Assembly: GCA_963804495.1 (NCBI GenBank)
Contig: CAWDQN010000003.1
Span: 434,001-498,000, forward strand
Direction: 5' to 3'
Origin: Rhodovastum sp963804495
GTDB taxonomy: Bacteria; Pseudomonadota; Alphaproteobacteria; Acetobacterales; Acetobacteraceae
Length of the DNA stretch: 64,000 nt
The translations under genes were made by a program, and so were the position numbers. The notes under the pieces were generated by a model. That model had not been told where the DNA came from. It saw nothing but the letters and a program-made list of their open reading frames with translations, and did no database searches. Below, in pieces: positions 26,869 to 34,648 of this stretch. How positions within the stretch are numbered: position 1 is the first letter of the stretch; every line of letters begins with the position of its first letter.

Positions 26869-27404
26869 GAGGAGCGGTCTCCGCGGCCGCCGGACAGCAC
26901 CACGATGCCCGCCGGGGCAGCGGGATCGAACCGCAGGTCAACGTCCGGCACCACGGTTTCCAGCTCGCGCGCCACCGCGGTGGCGCGGCGCTGGCCAAGC
27001 AGCTTCACGCCGGGGTTATCGAAACTGTCCTGCCGGCTCACTACGGTCACGCGCAGCCCCTGTTCGCGCGCCTGGGCGGCGAACCGGCGGATCACCTCCC
27101 GCTGCTCGGCGTCCGGCTGGATCGCATCGCCGGCGTAGCGCAGCGCCACCTGGCTGGTCCCGCCCGCCGCCTCTCCCGCCGGCGCGGCGCCGCTGCCGCG
27201 CGCCTGATCCAGCAGCGCATCGACGGTGATCGGACCGCCGGAGCCGCCGGCGTCGACGCCAAGCCGCCGCTGGGCCTGCAGGAACGCCCGGTCCTGCGGC
27301 GGGATATAGCTCAGCGGATCGTTGCCGCAGCCGGTGACCAGAGCCGACGCCACAACGACCAAGAGCACCGGCATCGGCGCGCACAGCCCTGGCGAGCGTG
27401 GCAT
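26865..27404 (-). CDS. Lipoprotein with OmpA-like C-terminus, polysaccharide cluster
   Basis: A 179-residue lipoprotein from ATG 27404. Its signal peptide ends in the lipobox LVTGC (MPVLLVVVASALVTGC). After a spacer comes a weak OmpA-like region (YAGDAIQPDAEQREVIRRFA, GVKLLGQRRATAVARELETV). A longer start at ATG 27440 is possible but gives an atypically long signal sequence. It is the first gene of the operon lipoprotein-wzz-GT4-GT2 and its stop overlaps the wzz-like start. It may be an outer-membrane or peptidoglycan-associated partner in polysaccharide export; a classical Wza export fold is not evident. Confidence 0.78.
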   Translation of the reverse strand: MPRSPGLCAPMPVLLVVVASALVTGCGNDPLSYIPPQDRAFLQAQRRLGVDAGGSGGPITVDALLDQARGSGAAPAGEAAGGTSQVALRYAGDAIQPDAEQREVIRRFAAQAREQGLRVTVVSRQDSFDNPGVKLLGQRRATAVARELETVVPDVDLRFDPAAPAGIVVLSGGRGDRSS

Positions 27405-27464
27405 GGTGACCTGCATCGGATCCGGTGCCTCGAAACGCATCAAAGGAGCGCTTTAATGGAGTGT

Positions 27465-27482
27465 AAACACGTCCCGTGCCAA
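27465..27482 (-). promoter_or_regulatory. Possible sigma-54 promoter of the lipoprotein-wzz operon
   Basis: On the minus strand the sequence reads TTGGCACGGGACGTGTTT. The -24 element TTGGCACG is a full consensus match. The -12 element is weak, with GT where GC is expected, at the correct GG-N10 spacing. A transcript would start about 15-50 bases before the lipoprotein start. Plausible because an NtrC-type activator is encoded nearby, but the -12 mismatch keeps confidence low. Confidence 0.35.
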
Positions 27483-27543
27483 GTTCATCCGTTCCCTTGC
27501 GAACGTGATGATTTCAGTCCGCCGGGTGGTCGCCAGATCGTGG

Positions 27544-28695
27544 TCAGCGGCGGCCCGACCCGCCGGATGCGGCCAGGTTGTCGATCAGCGCCGCCGCCTG
27601 CGCAGCGCGCGCCGCCCAGCTTTCCGCGGCCACCGCCGCCCGCCGGCCGGCGACATCGGCGGCGGACGACGCAACGCTTGCCTCCAGCGCGGCGGCGAAA
27701 TCCGCCGCGTTGGCGGCGATGGCGACATGCCCGGCATAGGGGAGCAGCGCCGGAAACGGCGTGGCGACAATCGGCCGGCCGGCGGCGAGATACTCGCGCA
27801 GCTTGAGCGGATTGCAGGCACGGATCTGCGCGTTGTCCACGAAGGGAATCACCCCGGCGCTCCAGTGCTGCGCATACCCCGGCAGCGCCGCATGCGGTCG
27901 CGGTCCGAGCAGGACCACATTGGGCAGGGAAGCGATCGCCGAGATGTCGGCGGCGACGGGACCGATGAACACGAAACGCCAGTCCGCCAGGCGGCCCGCG
28001 ACCTCGGCGATCAGCCGGTAATCGAGCCAGGGCGCAAGGGTGCCATAGAACCCGGCGACGCGGCCGGCAGGCAGGTCCGGCGCCCGCGACGCGGCGGCGG
28101 TGAAGCTGCCGGTGTCCACCCCATGCGGGAGCAGATGCGTCTTGAAGGGGGGAAATTTCGCCGCCAGCGCCGGGCTCGCGGCCAGCACCAGGTCGGCGCG
28201 CGCGACCAGTTCCACCTCCATGGCGCGGCAGCGCGCGTGGTCCACCCCGGCCAGGGCGCCGAAATCATCGCAGCAATAATAGACCACTCCCGACTCGCCC
28301 AGCGCCCCCACAGCATCGACCGCGGACGGCAGGGAAATCCAAAGCACCGGATGGCGCAGCCCAGCGGCGCGCGCCGCGCCGCCCACGCTGCGGGCGAGCA
28401 GCGCCCGGTTCAGCGCCCGGGCCGCGGCCGCGCGCGCCATCGGCAGGATCAGCGGCTGCACGACCGGACCCGGGGCCGGCGGCGCCGTGGACGGGGCCGG
28501 CGGCGGACGATGCAACGCGGCGCCAAGCTTGCGTGCCGCCCGGCCAACATCGCCGAGGCTCAGGCGCGGCCGACGCAGGCCGATGGAGTTGACCCACACC
28601 ATCCGGCGCTCGCCCGGCAAATGCGCAATCAGATGCTGGGTCGAGGATGGGTGGGCGCCCCAATCCTCGCCGAACACGATCAGGTCGGCGCTCAT
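27544..28695 (-). CDS. Glycosyltransferase (GT4-like, GT-B fold)
   Basis: A 383-residue protein beginning MSADLIVFGEDWGAHPSSTQ. The features FYGTLAPWLDYRLI, HLLPHGVDTGSF and CNPLKLREYLAAGRPIVATP match the family of GT-B glycosyltransferases often seen in polysaccharide clusters; the final motif carries the conserved Glu. ATG 28695 overlaps the upstream acyltransferase stop as ATGA, so the two are coupled. Sugar and linkage unknown. It is the last gene of the glmS-acyltransferase-GT transcription unit. Confidence 0.88.
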   Translation of the reverse strand: MSADLIVFGEDWGAHPSSTQHLIAHLPGERRMVWVNSIGLRRPRLSLGDVGRAARKLGAALHRPPPAPSTAPPAPGPVVQPLILPMARAAAARALNRALLARSVGGAARAAGLRHPVLWISLPSAVDAVGALGESGVVYYCCDDFGALAGVDHARCRAMEVELVARADLVLAASPALAAKFPPFKTHLLPHGVDTGSFTAAASRAPDLPAGRVAGFYGTLAPWLDYRLIAEVAGRLADWRFVFIGPVAADISAIASLPNVVLLGPRPHAALPGYAQHWSAGVIPFVDNAQIRACNPLKLREYLAAGRPIVATPFPALLPYAGHVAIAANAADFAAALEASVASSAADVAGRRAAVAAESWAARAAQAAALIDNLAASGGSGRR

Positions 28696-29420
28696 GCCTG
28701 GCTGTCCGGAGGCACGCTGTCCAGAGAGCGTATCACCCGCGCCGGCACCCCGCCGGCCAGCACCCGCGCCGGCAGGTCGCGGGTGACAACGCTGCCGGCG
28801 GCGACGACGCTTGCCTCGCCGATCCGCACGCCGGCCAGCACGGTCACCCCGGTGGCCAGCCATACGTCGCGCTCCAGCACGATGTCGCCAATTTGATCAT
28901 CCGTGTCCGGCGCGCCGGCGGCGCGGGCGGCGGGGTCCATCGGGTGGCCGGGAAACCCTGCCAGCATGCAGCGCCCGGCCAGGCGGACATTGTCTCCGAT
29001 GACGATGCGGGTGCCGACCGAAATCTGGCTCTGCCAGCCGATATCGACATTGTCGCCGATGTCCAGCAGCGGGTCGGGGGTGCTGGCGCTGCGGCCGATC
29101 AGGGTGGTGGCGCCGGACATGCGCACCCCCCGGCCGATGCGCAGCCGCAACGGGCCGAGCACCTGCGGCATGCCGCCGAACAGGCGCAGGCCGGGGGCGG
29201 AGGTCTCGAGGCGGCTGATGAACAGCGGCGTCCACCAGACCACCCGCATCGTTTCTGCGACAGCGTTTCGCAGCCCCAGATGCAGCCCATACAGGGTGCG
29301 ATGCAACGGGCGGATCACCGGCACGCGCGCGCCGCGCAGCGCCTCGGCCAGGGCGTAGGCCGCCCGGGCAGCGGGAGTCCGCCGCCCCTTCACCCAACGC
29401 TTCAATACGATTGCCGACAT
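28692..29420 (-). CDS. Left-handed beta-helix acyltransferase (hexapeptide repeat)
   Basis: A 242-residue protein. The C-terminal half is built from hexapeptide repeats (LDIGDNVDIGWQSQISVGT, RIVIGDNVRLAG, WLATGVTVLAGVRIGEASVV, AAGSVVTRDLPARVLAGGVP), the fold of serine- and sugar-O-acetyltransferases. The N-terminal 90 residues are basic and helical. It probably acetylates a sugar of the polysaccharide repeat unit. ATG 29420 has a GGAGG site 6 nt upstream. It sits 32 bp after glmS and overlaps the next glycosyltransferase. Confidence 0.88.
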   Translation of the reverse strand: MSAIVLKRWVKGRRTPAARAAYALAEALRGARVPVIRPLHRTLYGLHLGLRNAVAETMRVVWWTPLFISRLETSAPGLRLFGGMPQVLGPLRLRIGRGVRMSGATTLIGRSASTPDPLLDIGDNVDIGWQSQISVGTRIVIGDNVRLAGRCMLAGFPGHPMDPAARAAGAPDTDDQIGDIVLERDVWLATGVTVLAGVRIGEASVVAAGSVVTRDLPARVLAGGVPARVIRSLDSVPPDSQA

Positions 29421-29452
29421 GATGCCCCTCCGTCCGGCGACTGGCGCTGTCG

Positions 29453-31267
29453 TTACTCGACCGTCACCGACTTGGCCAGGTTGCGCGGGCGATCGACATT
29501 GTGCCCCAGCGCCAGCGCGGTATGCAGCGCGATCAACTGCATCGCCACCGCGGCGGAAAACACCGCCGCCAGCCCATGGCCGGGCAGCGCCACCACGTCG
29601 TCGGCGGCGTGATCGAACAGGCTCGCGGCCCCCTGCTCGACCAGGGCGATCACATGGCCGCCGCGAGCGCGCACCTCCTCGGCGTTGGCGATCGTCTTGC
29701 CCACCAGCGCATCGTCGGCGGCGACGACAATCACCGGCGAATGCTCGCGAATGACCGCCAGCGGGCCGTGCTTCAATTCACCCGCGGCATAGGCGGCGGC
29801 GCGGATATAGGAGAGTTCCTTCAGCTTGAGCGCCCCCTCGCCCGCCAGCGCACAGGCCCAGCCGCGGCCGATGAACAGCGCCTCGTTTTCGCGGGCGATG
29901 CGCGCGGCGATGGCGGCGAAGCGCGGCTCCGCCCCTTCCGCCAGGGCGCAGGCGGTCGGCGCCTCGGCCAGGCCCCGCTCGGCGGCGATCGCGGTGGCGA
30001 CATCCAGCGTGCCGCGGGCGCGGCCGATCGCCAGCCCCAGGCGCACCAGCGCGAACACCTGGGCGGTGAAGGTTTTTGTCGCGGCGACGCTCTGTTCGCG
30101 TCCCGCACTGGTGGGCCATAGCAGGTCGGCGCCGCGCGCCATTTGCGAGTGCGCGACGTTCACCACGGCGACCACCGGGAATTTTCGGGCGCGCATCATC
30201 TCCATCACCGCCAGCGTATCGGCCGTTTCGCCGGACTGGGAGATCAGCACCGCCACCGTACGGGCGGACAGCGGCGCCTCGCGGTAGCGGAACTCGCTGG
30301 CGACCTCGATGTCGCAGGGAATGCCTGCGAGTTTTTCGATCCAGCTGCGCGCCGTCTGGGCCGCATACAGCGAGGAGCCGCAGCCCACCAGCACCAGCCG
30401 GTCGGCGGCAGCGATGGCGGCGGGCACGCAGCGGTCGCGCAGGTCGGCATCGGTGCTGATCAGGGCGGCACGCTGCTCGGCGATTTCGCGCCGCGCGTGG
30501 GTGGAGAACTTTGGCGACACGGCTTGGATTTCGCTATCGGTGGCATCCTTCAGCGCGATCCAGGCACGCTCGGTCTGGTTGCCGGCCTGGTCGATGATGC
30601 GCACGCCCTGATGGGTCAGCTCGGCGAGGTCGCCATCCTCCAGCGCGGCATAGTCGGTCACGAACCCGGCCAGCGCGGCGGGGTCGGAAGCAACCGCGGC
30701 GGCCCCCTCGGCGCGGGCGACCACCACCGGACTGCCCTGGCGGGCCACCAGAACCCGGCCCGGCGCGTCCTCGATCATGACCGCAACGGCATAGGCGCCG
30801 TGCAGCCGGCCACAGGCCTGGCGGACGGCCTCGGCCGGGGCGGCGCCGGCAGCGCGGGCCATGGCGATCAGGTGGGGGATGACCTCGGAATCGGTGTCGC
30901 TGGCGAACACATGGCCGGCGCCGATCAATTCCGCGCGAAGATCCTGGTGGTTCTCGATGATGCCGTTGTGCACCACCGCCACGCCGCCGAACACATGCGG
31001 GTGAGCATTGCGCACCTCGGCGCGGCCATGGGTGGCCCAGCGGGTATGGGCAATGCCGGCATGGCCGGACAGTTCGACCTCGGCGTCGGCGGCGTCGAGC
31101 ATGTCGCTGAGCGTCATGCCCTGGCCGGCCACCTTGCGAACCGCGAAACCCGGCCCGCCGACCGCGAGGCCAACCAAATCGTAGCCGCGGTATTCGAGCC
31201 GGCCGATCGCCTTGACGAGATCCTTCGCCACCGCATGACCGTTCACCAATCCAACAATTCCGCACAT
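29453..31267 (-). CDS. glmS: Glutamine-fructose-6-phosphate aminotransferase (isomerizing)
   Basis: Makes glucosamine-6-phosphate from fructose-6-phosphate and glutamine, the first step to UDP-GlcNAc. The N-terminal glutaminase begins MCGIVG, so Cys2 is the nucleophile after Met removal; a 3-residue-longer start was rejected for this reason. An AGGAG site lies 9 nt upstream. Both SIS domains are present (VGCGSSLYAAQTAR, ISQSGETADT) and the C-terminus ends LAKSVTVE. The usually invariant glutaminase-domain segment RGYDSAG reads RGYDLVG here. At 604 residues it is normal length. Placement with sugar transferases suggests a copy feeding polysaccharide precursors; whether another glmS exists is not visible. 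Confidence 0.95.
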   Translation of the reverse strand: MCGIVGLVNGHAVAKDLVKAIGRLEYRGYDLVGLAVGGPGFAVRKVAGQGMTLSDMLDAADAEVELSGHAGIAHTRWATHGRAEVRNAHPHVFGGVAVVHNGIIENHQDLRAELIGAGHVFASDTDSEVIPHLIAMARAAGAAPAEAVRQACGRLHGAYAVAVMIEDAPGRVLVARQGSPVVVARAEGAAAVASDPAALAGFVTDYAALEDGDLAELTHQGVRIIDQAGNQTERAWIALKDATDSEIQAVSPKFSTHARREIAEQRAALISTDADLRDRCVPAAIAAADRLVLVGCGSSLYAAQTARSWIEKLAGIPCDIEVASEFRYREAPLSARTVAVLISQSGETADTLAVMEMMRARKFPVVAVVNVAHSQMARGADLLWPTSAGREQSVAATKTFTAQVFALVRLGLAIGRARGTLDVATAIAAERGLAEAPTACALAEGAEPRFAAIAARIARENEALFIGRGWACALAGEGALKLKELSYIRAAAYAAGELKHGPLAVIREHSPVIVVAADDALVGKTIANAEEVRARGGHVIALVEQGAASLFDHAADDVVALPGHGLAAVFSAAVAMQLIALHTALALGHNVDRPRNLAKSVTVE

Positions 31268-31290
31268 GGGCTTCATCTCCTGCCGCGTGG

Positions 31291-31318
31291 GTTAAAGGCG
31301 TTGTGTTGACGCCTTAAC
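31291..31318. promoter_or_regulatory. Palindrome in the glmS leader
   Basis: An imperfect inverted repeat, GTTAA(A)GGCG / CGCCTTAAC, with a 9-nt spacer and one bulged base, immediately upstream of the glmS ribosome site. It overlaps the transcription start predicted from the neighbouring sigma-54-like site, so it is more likely an operator than a leader hairpin. Function not established. Confidence 0.4.
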
Positions 31319-31319
31319 A

Positions 31320-31335
31320 GCAGGAAGCATGCCAG
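31320..31335 (-). promoter_or_regulatory. Candidate sigma-54 promoter of the glmS operon
   Basis: On the minus strand the sequence reads CTGGCATGCTTCCTGCT. It has GG-N10-GC spacing and one mismatch each in the -24 (TGGCATG against TGGCACG) and -12 (CTGC against TTGC) elements. A start about 12 nt downstream gives a leader of about 40 bases before glmS. The nearby NtrC-type regulator (18286) is a candidate activator. Confidence 0.5.
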
Positions 31336-31430
31336 GCAGATGCGCCGTTTTCGGCGGCGTGGCCGTTGCATTCCGCGACGGCGGAGGTGCGTTTTGGGAT
31401 GATCGTCGCAAGCGGCGACGGAAGGAAGGG

Positions 31431-31451
31431 GGCCAGGGCAGAACCCTGGCC
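31431..31451. repeat. Short REP-like hairpin
   Basis: GGCCAGGG-CAGAA-CCCTGGCC is a solitary arm of the repeat family with a perfect 8-bp stem. It lies just downstream of the intrinsic terminator of the Cache-protein gene. Confidence 0.65.
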
Positions 31452-31456
31452 TTGCA

Positions 31457-31492
31457 TCAAAACGGCCGGCGCGGCACCGCCGCGCCGGCCGT
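31457..31492 (-). terminator. Intrinsic terminator of the Cache-protein gene
   Basis: A perfect 13-bp stem (31462-31474 with 31480-31492) and 5-nt loop, followed on the minus strand by TTTT. It begins about 10 nt after the stop codon at 31503. Confidence 0.8.
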
Positions 31493-31502
31493 CAGTTTCA
31501 GG

Positions 31503-31950
31503 CTATTTGTAGTAACCAACCCCGCAGACGAGATCGGCAACCTTGGTCACATACGATGCCTTCGGCACCGGAGTCGTGGTGCCGGGACGCGGGAACTGGT
31601 AGTCCACCTCGGCAACCTTGCCCTCCTGCGCGACGCTAATAATCTCTGCCCCGAACGCCCTGCCGGAGGCGTCCTTGAGTGCCCGGGCATCCTTGCCCAC
31701 CAGCGAGGGGTGGGCGACGAAAATGCCGTCGGCGCCGATGCAGAAAACGTAGAGGTCACGGTCCCGGAACCCGTTCTCCCCTTTGTTGAACTGACTGACT
31801 GCCGTCGCCTTGTCCGCCTTCACCGCGGCGGTGGCGCGATCAAGCATCGCCCGCGCCTCGGCGGGGGTGCCGTCGGCCGCGTACAGCGCCGTGACCGACA
31901 TGAACAGCAGCGAAAAGCAAACGGCCGAAGCCGCGATCAGAACGTCGCAT
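31503..31950 (-). pseudogene. Exported single-Cache-domain protein, frameshift in the signal peptide
   Basis: The downstream frame (31503-31901) encodes a small Cache-type domain (DRDLYVFCIGADGIFVAHPS, GKDARALKDASG, EGKVAEVDYQFPRPG) of the kind that binds small ligands in the periplasm. The only good ribosome site, GGGAGG, precedes ATG 31950, whose frame is out by one. Removing one T of the TT at 31942-31941 gives MRRLIAASAVCFSLLFMSVT, a clean signal peptide, joined to the domain. As read, translation would have to begin inside at ATG 31901 and give a cytoplasmic fragment of 132 residues. Such proteins often sense carboxylates or amino acids. Confidence 0.75.
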
Positions 31951-32237
31951 TGGTATCCTCCCGAAACCTGTTGCCGCCTGTCGTCGCGCTCACTGCTTGA
32001 TGCGACGACACGCCGGCAGGTTTAACGCCGTGTGCCCTGCCGGTAAACCGGCGATCGCGCCGTCGCGCCATGGCCGGCCCGAACGCCGCCAAAACCTTAT
32101 CCGCGATCGTGGTCAGGCGTCATGGTCCTGTCATTCGAACCGGCCAAACTGACGGCAATGTGAGACCACCACCGGCTCGGTGCGGCATAGACTAGGCGCG
32201 GTGGGAGAGAATGGGCGAGCAGAGCGGCCCTGTTGCG

Positions 32238-33374
32238 TCAATGGGCCTGTTCGGATTGCCAGCGCTGGAACTGGTCAAACAATTCCTGCTTCTGCCGCTC
32301 GGTCATTGGTGCACCGCCCACCACCGACTGGCGGGCGTCTAGGAAGCGCGAGAACAATGCTTTGATGTTTCCCGGGTTCTGCCGGGCGACGGCGCCGCTC
32401 CGGTCCAGCCATTGCTGTGCCGCCGGAAACCGCTTCCAGCCACGCAGCTCGGCCGCCAGGTTCACGTCGCGCCACATCGGATGATGTCCCGGCTCCAGCA
32501 GCAACTTGAACTGGGTAAAGAATATCTCGACGAACGCGCGGACATTGCGATACCGTTCTGAATCCGGAGCCAGATTGCCCACGGCCAGCAAGGTGCCAAC
32601 CGCAACGGTATCGACCGGCTGATCGTTCGGGATCAGCGCCGGATAGTCGGCGCCGGTGAGCGAGGTTGGCACGTAGGTATCGATAATGGACGGACTAAGC
32701 GGGATGGCGATGAAATGCAGCCCCTCGTCTTGCCGCAGCCCCTGGAAAATGGGGGCCGGCTTGCCGGCCACGAACGCCATCGCCGCGATTTCGCCTTTGC
32801 GGAGCTTCTCAAGCGCCCGCTCCTGGCTGTCATAGCTTGGCTGGACCGGAATATTCAGCAATTCGAAGACGCGTGCGGCGGTGACGACCGTTGCGGCCCC
32901 GTGCACGTCGACATTGACTTTCTGATTGGCCAGATCGGCAATCTGCTTCACCTGCGGTCGCGCGAGCAGATGAAACTCCTCGTTGTTGAGCTTGGTGATA
33001 TAGGTCAAGCTACCCGGCAGGGCGTGCTGCTCGCGGGCCGCGTCCAGCACATCGGCCTGCACGATGGCGATGTCGATCCCGCGCAGCAAAGAAAGATCCC
33101 AGAGGCTCTGCATGGCGCTGCGACCAACAACCGGCAGCAGCCGGCGGGTGGCGCCATCGTTGATGATGCTGGCCAGGTCTTCGGCGATGCGGATCGAGCT
33201 GCCGGCGGAACCGCCGGTTTCAATTTCGATCACCCCTTTGTTATTGGGCGCATCCACCCGCAGGTCAGGGGCGGCAGTCGCGGTCGAAACGCCGGTTAAC
33301 CACACCAAGACGGTGCCCCAAGCGATCCAATACCCGAAGCGCCGGGAAACAATCGTGTTCGTGCATGTGGCCAT
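32238..33374 (-). CDS. TAXI-family TRAP transporter solute-binding protein
   Basis: A 378-residue periplasmic binding protein. The signal peptide (RFGYWIAWGTVLVWLTGVST, cleavage near ATAAP) is followed by the TAXI core: IEIETGGSAGSSIRIAEDLA, IDIAIVQADVL, VNVDVHGAATVVTAARVFEL and an MAFVAGKPAP ligand-pocket loop. ATG 33374 places the signal peptide correctly; earlier in-frame starts would add about 20 residues. TAXI proteins normally work with fused TRAP permease subunits, but no permease gene is adjacent. It may serve a distant permease or act as a sensor input. An extra C-terminal segment of about 60 residues (LLLEPGHHPMWRDVNLAAEL onward) extends past the usual family end. Confidence 0.88.
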   Translation of the reverse strand: MATCTNTIVSRRFGYWIAWGTVLVWLTGVSTATAAPDLRVDAPNNKGVIEIETGGSAGSSIRIAEDLASIINDGATRRLLPVVGRSAMQSLWDLSLLRGIDIAIVQADVLDAAREQHALPGSLTYITKLNNEEFHLLARPQVKQIADLANQKVNVDVHGAATVVTAARVFELLNIPVQPSYDSQERALEKLRKGEIAAMAFVAGKPAPIFQGLRQDEGLHFIAIPLSPSIIDTYVPTSLTGADYPALIPNDQPVDTVAVGTLLAVGNLAPDSERYRNVRAFVEIFFTQFKLLLEPGHHPMWRDVNLAAELRGWKRFPAAQQWLDRSGAVARQNPGNIKALFSRFLDARQSVVGGAPMTERQKQELFDQFQRWQSEQAH

Positions 33375-33715
33375 TTTTCTGTCTATCCCCGCACAGCGAC
33401 AGTACATGAGTACCATTACATGCGGGAAGATATCAGGCAAGGCAGGGCCAACTGCCGCACCACGATTGTGAGCGATGGTTGCAAAACCAACGAAGAAACG
33501 GCAAGACTTGCGTGCCGGAAATAACTGACAACGCGCCGGTTTTCCGCCATTTCCCCAGCGTTCAGCACAACCTATGCTTGCGTCACGGGATCGCTAAGGA
33601 CATGAATTTGTTCCAGGGGGCATAGGCCCTTGGTGCATCCAGGGCGAAGCCGTCGTGTGGAGGTGCGCTCGGCGGGGCGAAGGATTCGCGGCAACGCCCC
33701 GGGTGGACCCTCTCG
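33375..33715. other. 341-bp intergenic region
   Basis: No gene is supported here. The left part is less GC-rich and should contain the promoter of the leftward TAXI gene. The right part (about 33613-33711) holds a badly diverged relative of the hairpin repeat family (CCAGGGGGCATAGGCCCTTGG), next to the stop of the isoaspartyl-methyltransferase-like gene. Confidence 0.45.
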
Positions 33716-34648
33716 TTAACCGCCGGGCGCCCCCTTCGGGGCCGGGGTCTTCATCATCGTCCCGGTCATCGGAATGAAATACACGCCCACATCGCGGCGG
33801 GAGTGGATCTTGCCCTCCCCATCCTTGGTGTAGACGTACAAAATCTGACCCTTCTTGAACGGCTGGCCGATCGGAATGATCATCCGGCCACCCGGCTTCA
33901 TCTGCTTGAACAGGTCGGGCGGCGCATATTGCGCGGCACAGGTGACGATGATGATATCAAACCCGCCCTCGACCTCGGGCCAGCCGAAATACCCGTCGCC
34001 GACTTTGGTATGCACGTTGTCGTAGCCGAGCGGGGCAAAGATCTTGCCCACCGCATGGCCCAGCGGCTCGATGATTTCGATCGAATAGGCCTGCTTGACG
34101 ATCCGGCTGAGCAGCGAACTTTGAAACCCGCTGCCGGTGCCGATCTCCAGCGTGATGTCGCCTTCCTTCGGCTTGGCGATCTGGGTCATGTAGGCCTGCC
34201 CCAGATAATCCGACAGGGCGGAGCCGAAACCGAGCGCCCAGGGCTTCGGCTCGGCTTCATAGGCCTCGCCCGGCGTGGCGAAATGGCCGTCGTACATGTA
34301 GTGAAAATATTCCCGCGGCACCGCCTCGAAGGCGGCCAAAACCGCCGGGTCGGCGCTGCCCAGGCGCTCCTTCAGGTAGGATTCGATGCGCTTCATGGCC
34401 GCCGGCTTGCGGGCCTGAATCGCCTGGAACTGGGCGTCGGTCATACTGACGGGCCGGCCGGATTTCGCCATCGCCTCCTCATAGGCATGCCGCGTCCAGC
34501 CACTCGCGGGCGCGCCAGACGTGGGCGCGCCAGACGTGGGAGCCCCAATGGGAGCGCCGCTCGCGGCGGCGGCCGGCCCTGCCAGCAGGGCGGCGGCGCC
34601 GCCGGCAACAAAGCCACGGCGGTTCAGGCTGATCTCGTGTCCGGCCAC
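33716..34648 (-). CDS. Tat-exported protein-L-isoaspartate O-methyltransferase-like protein
   Basis: A 310-residue PCMT-fold protein starting at GTG 34648. The N-terminus has a twin-arginine signal (LNRRGFVAGGAAALLAGPAA), then a short GAPTS tandem repeat. The methyltransferase core shows the SAM-binding motif LEIGTGSGFQSSLLS and the PCMT motifs DGHFATPG, VGDGYFGWPEVEGGFDIIIV and LFKQMKPGGRMIIPIG. A Tat signal on a SAM-dependent repair enzyme is unexpected, because SAM is not known in the periplasm. The gene overlaps the membrane spermidine-synthase-like gene by 25 bp. It may be a periplasmic enzyme using another cofactor, or the RR motif may be coincidental. Confidence 0.85.
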   Translation of the reverse strand: MAGHEISLNRRGFVAGGAAALLAGPAAAASGAPIGAPTSGAPTSGAPASGWTRHAYEEAMAKSGRPVSMTDAQFQAIQARKPAAMKRIESYLKERLGSADPAVLAAFEAVPREYFHYMYDGHFATPGEAYEAEPKPWALGFGSALSDYLGQAYMTQIAKPKEGDITLEIGTGSGFQSSLLSRIVKQAYSIEIIEPLGHAVGKIFAPLGYDNVHTKVGDGYFGWPEVEGGFDIIIVTCAAQYAPPDLFKQMKPGGRMIIPIGQPFKKGQILYVYTKDGEGKIHSRRDVGVYFIPMTGTMMKTPAPKGAPGG

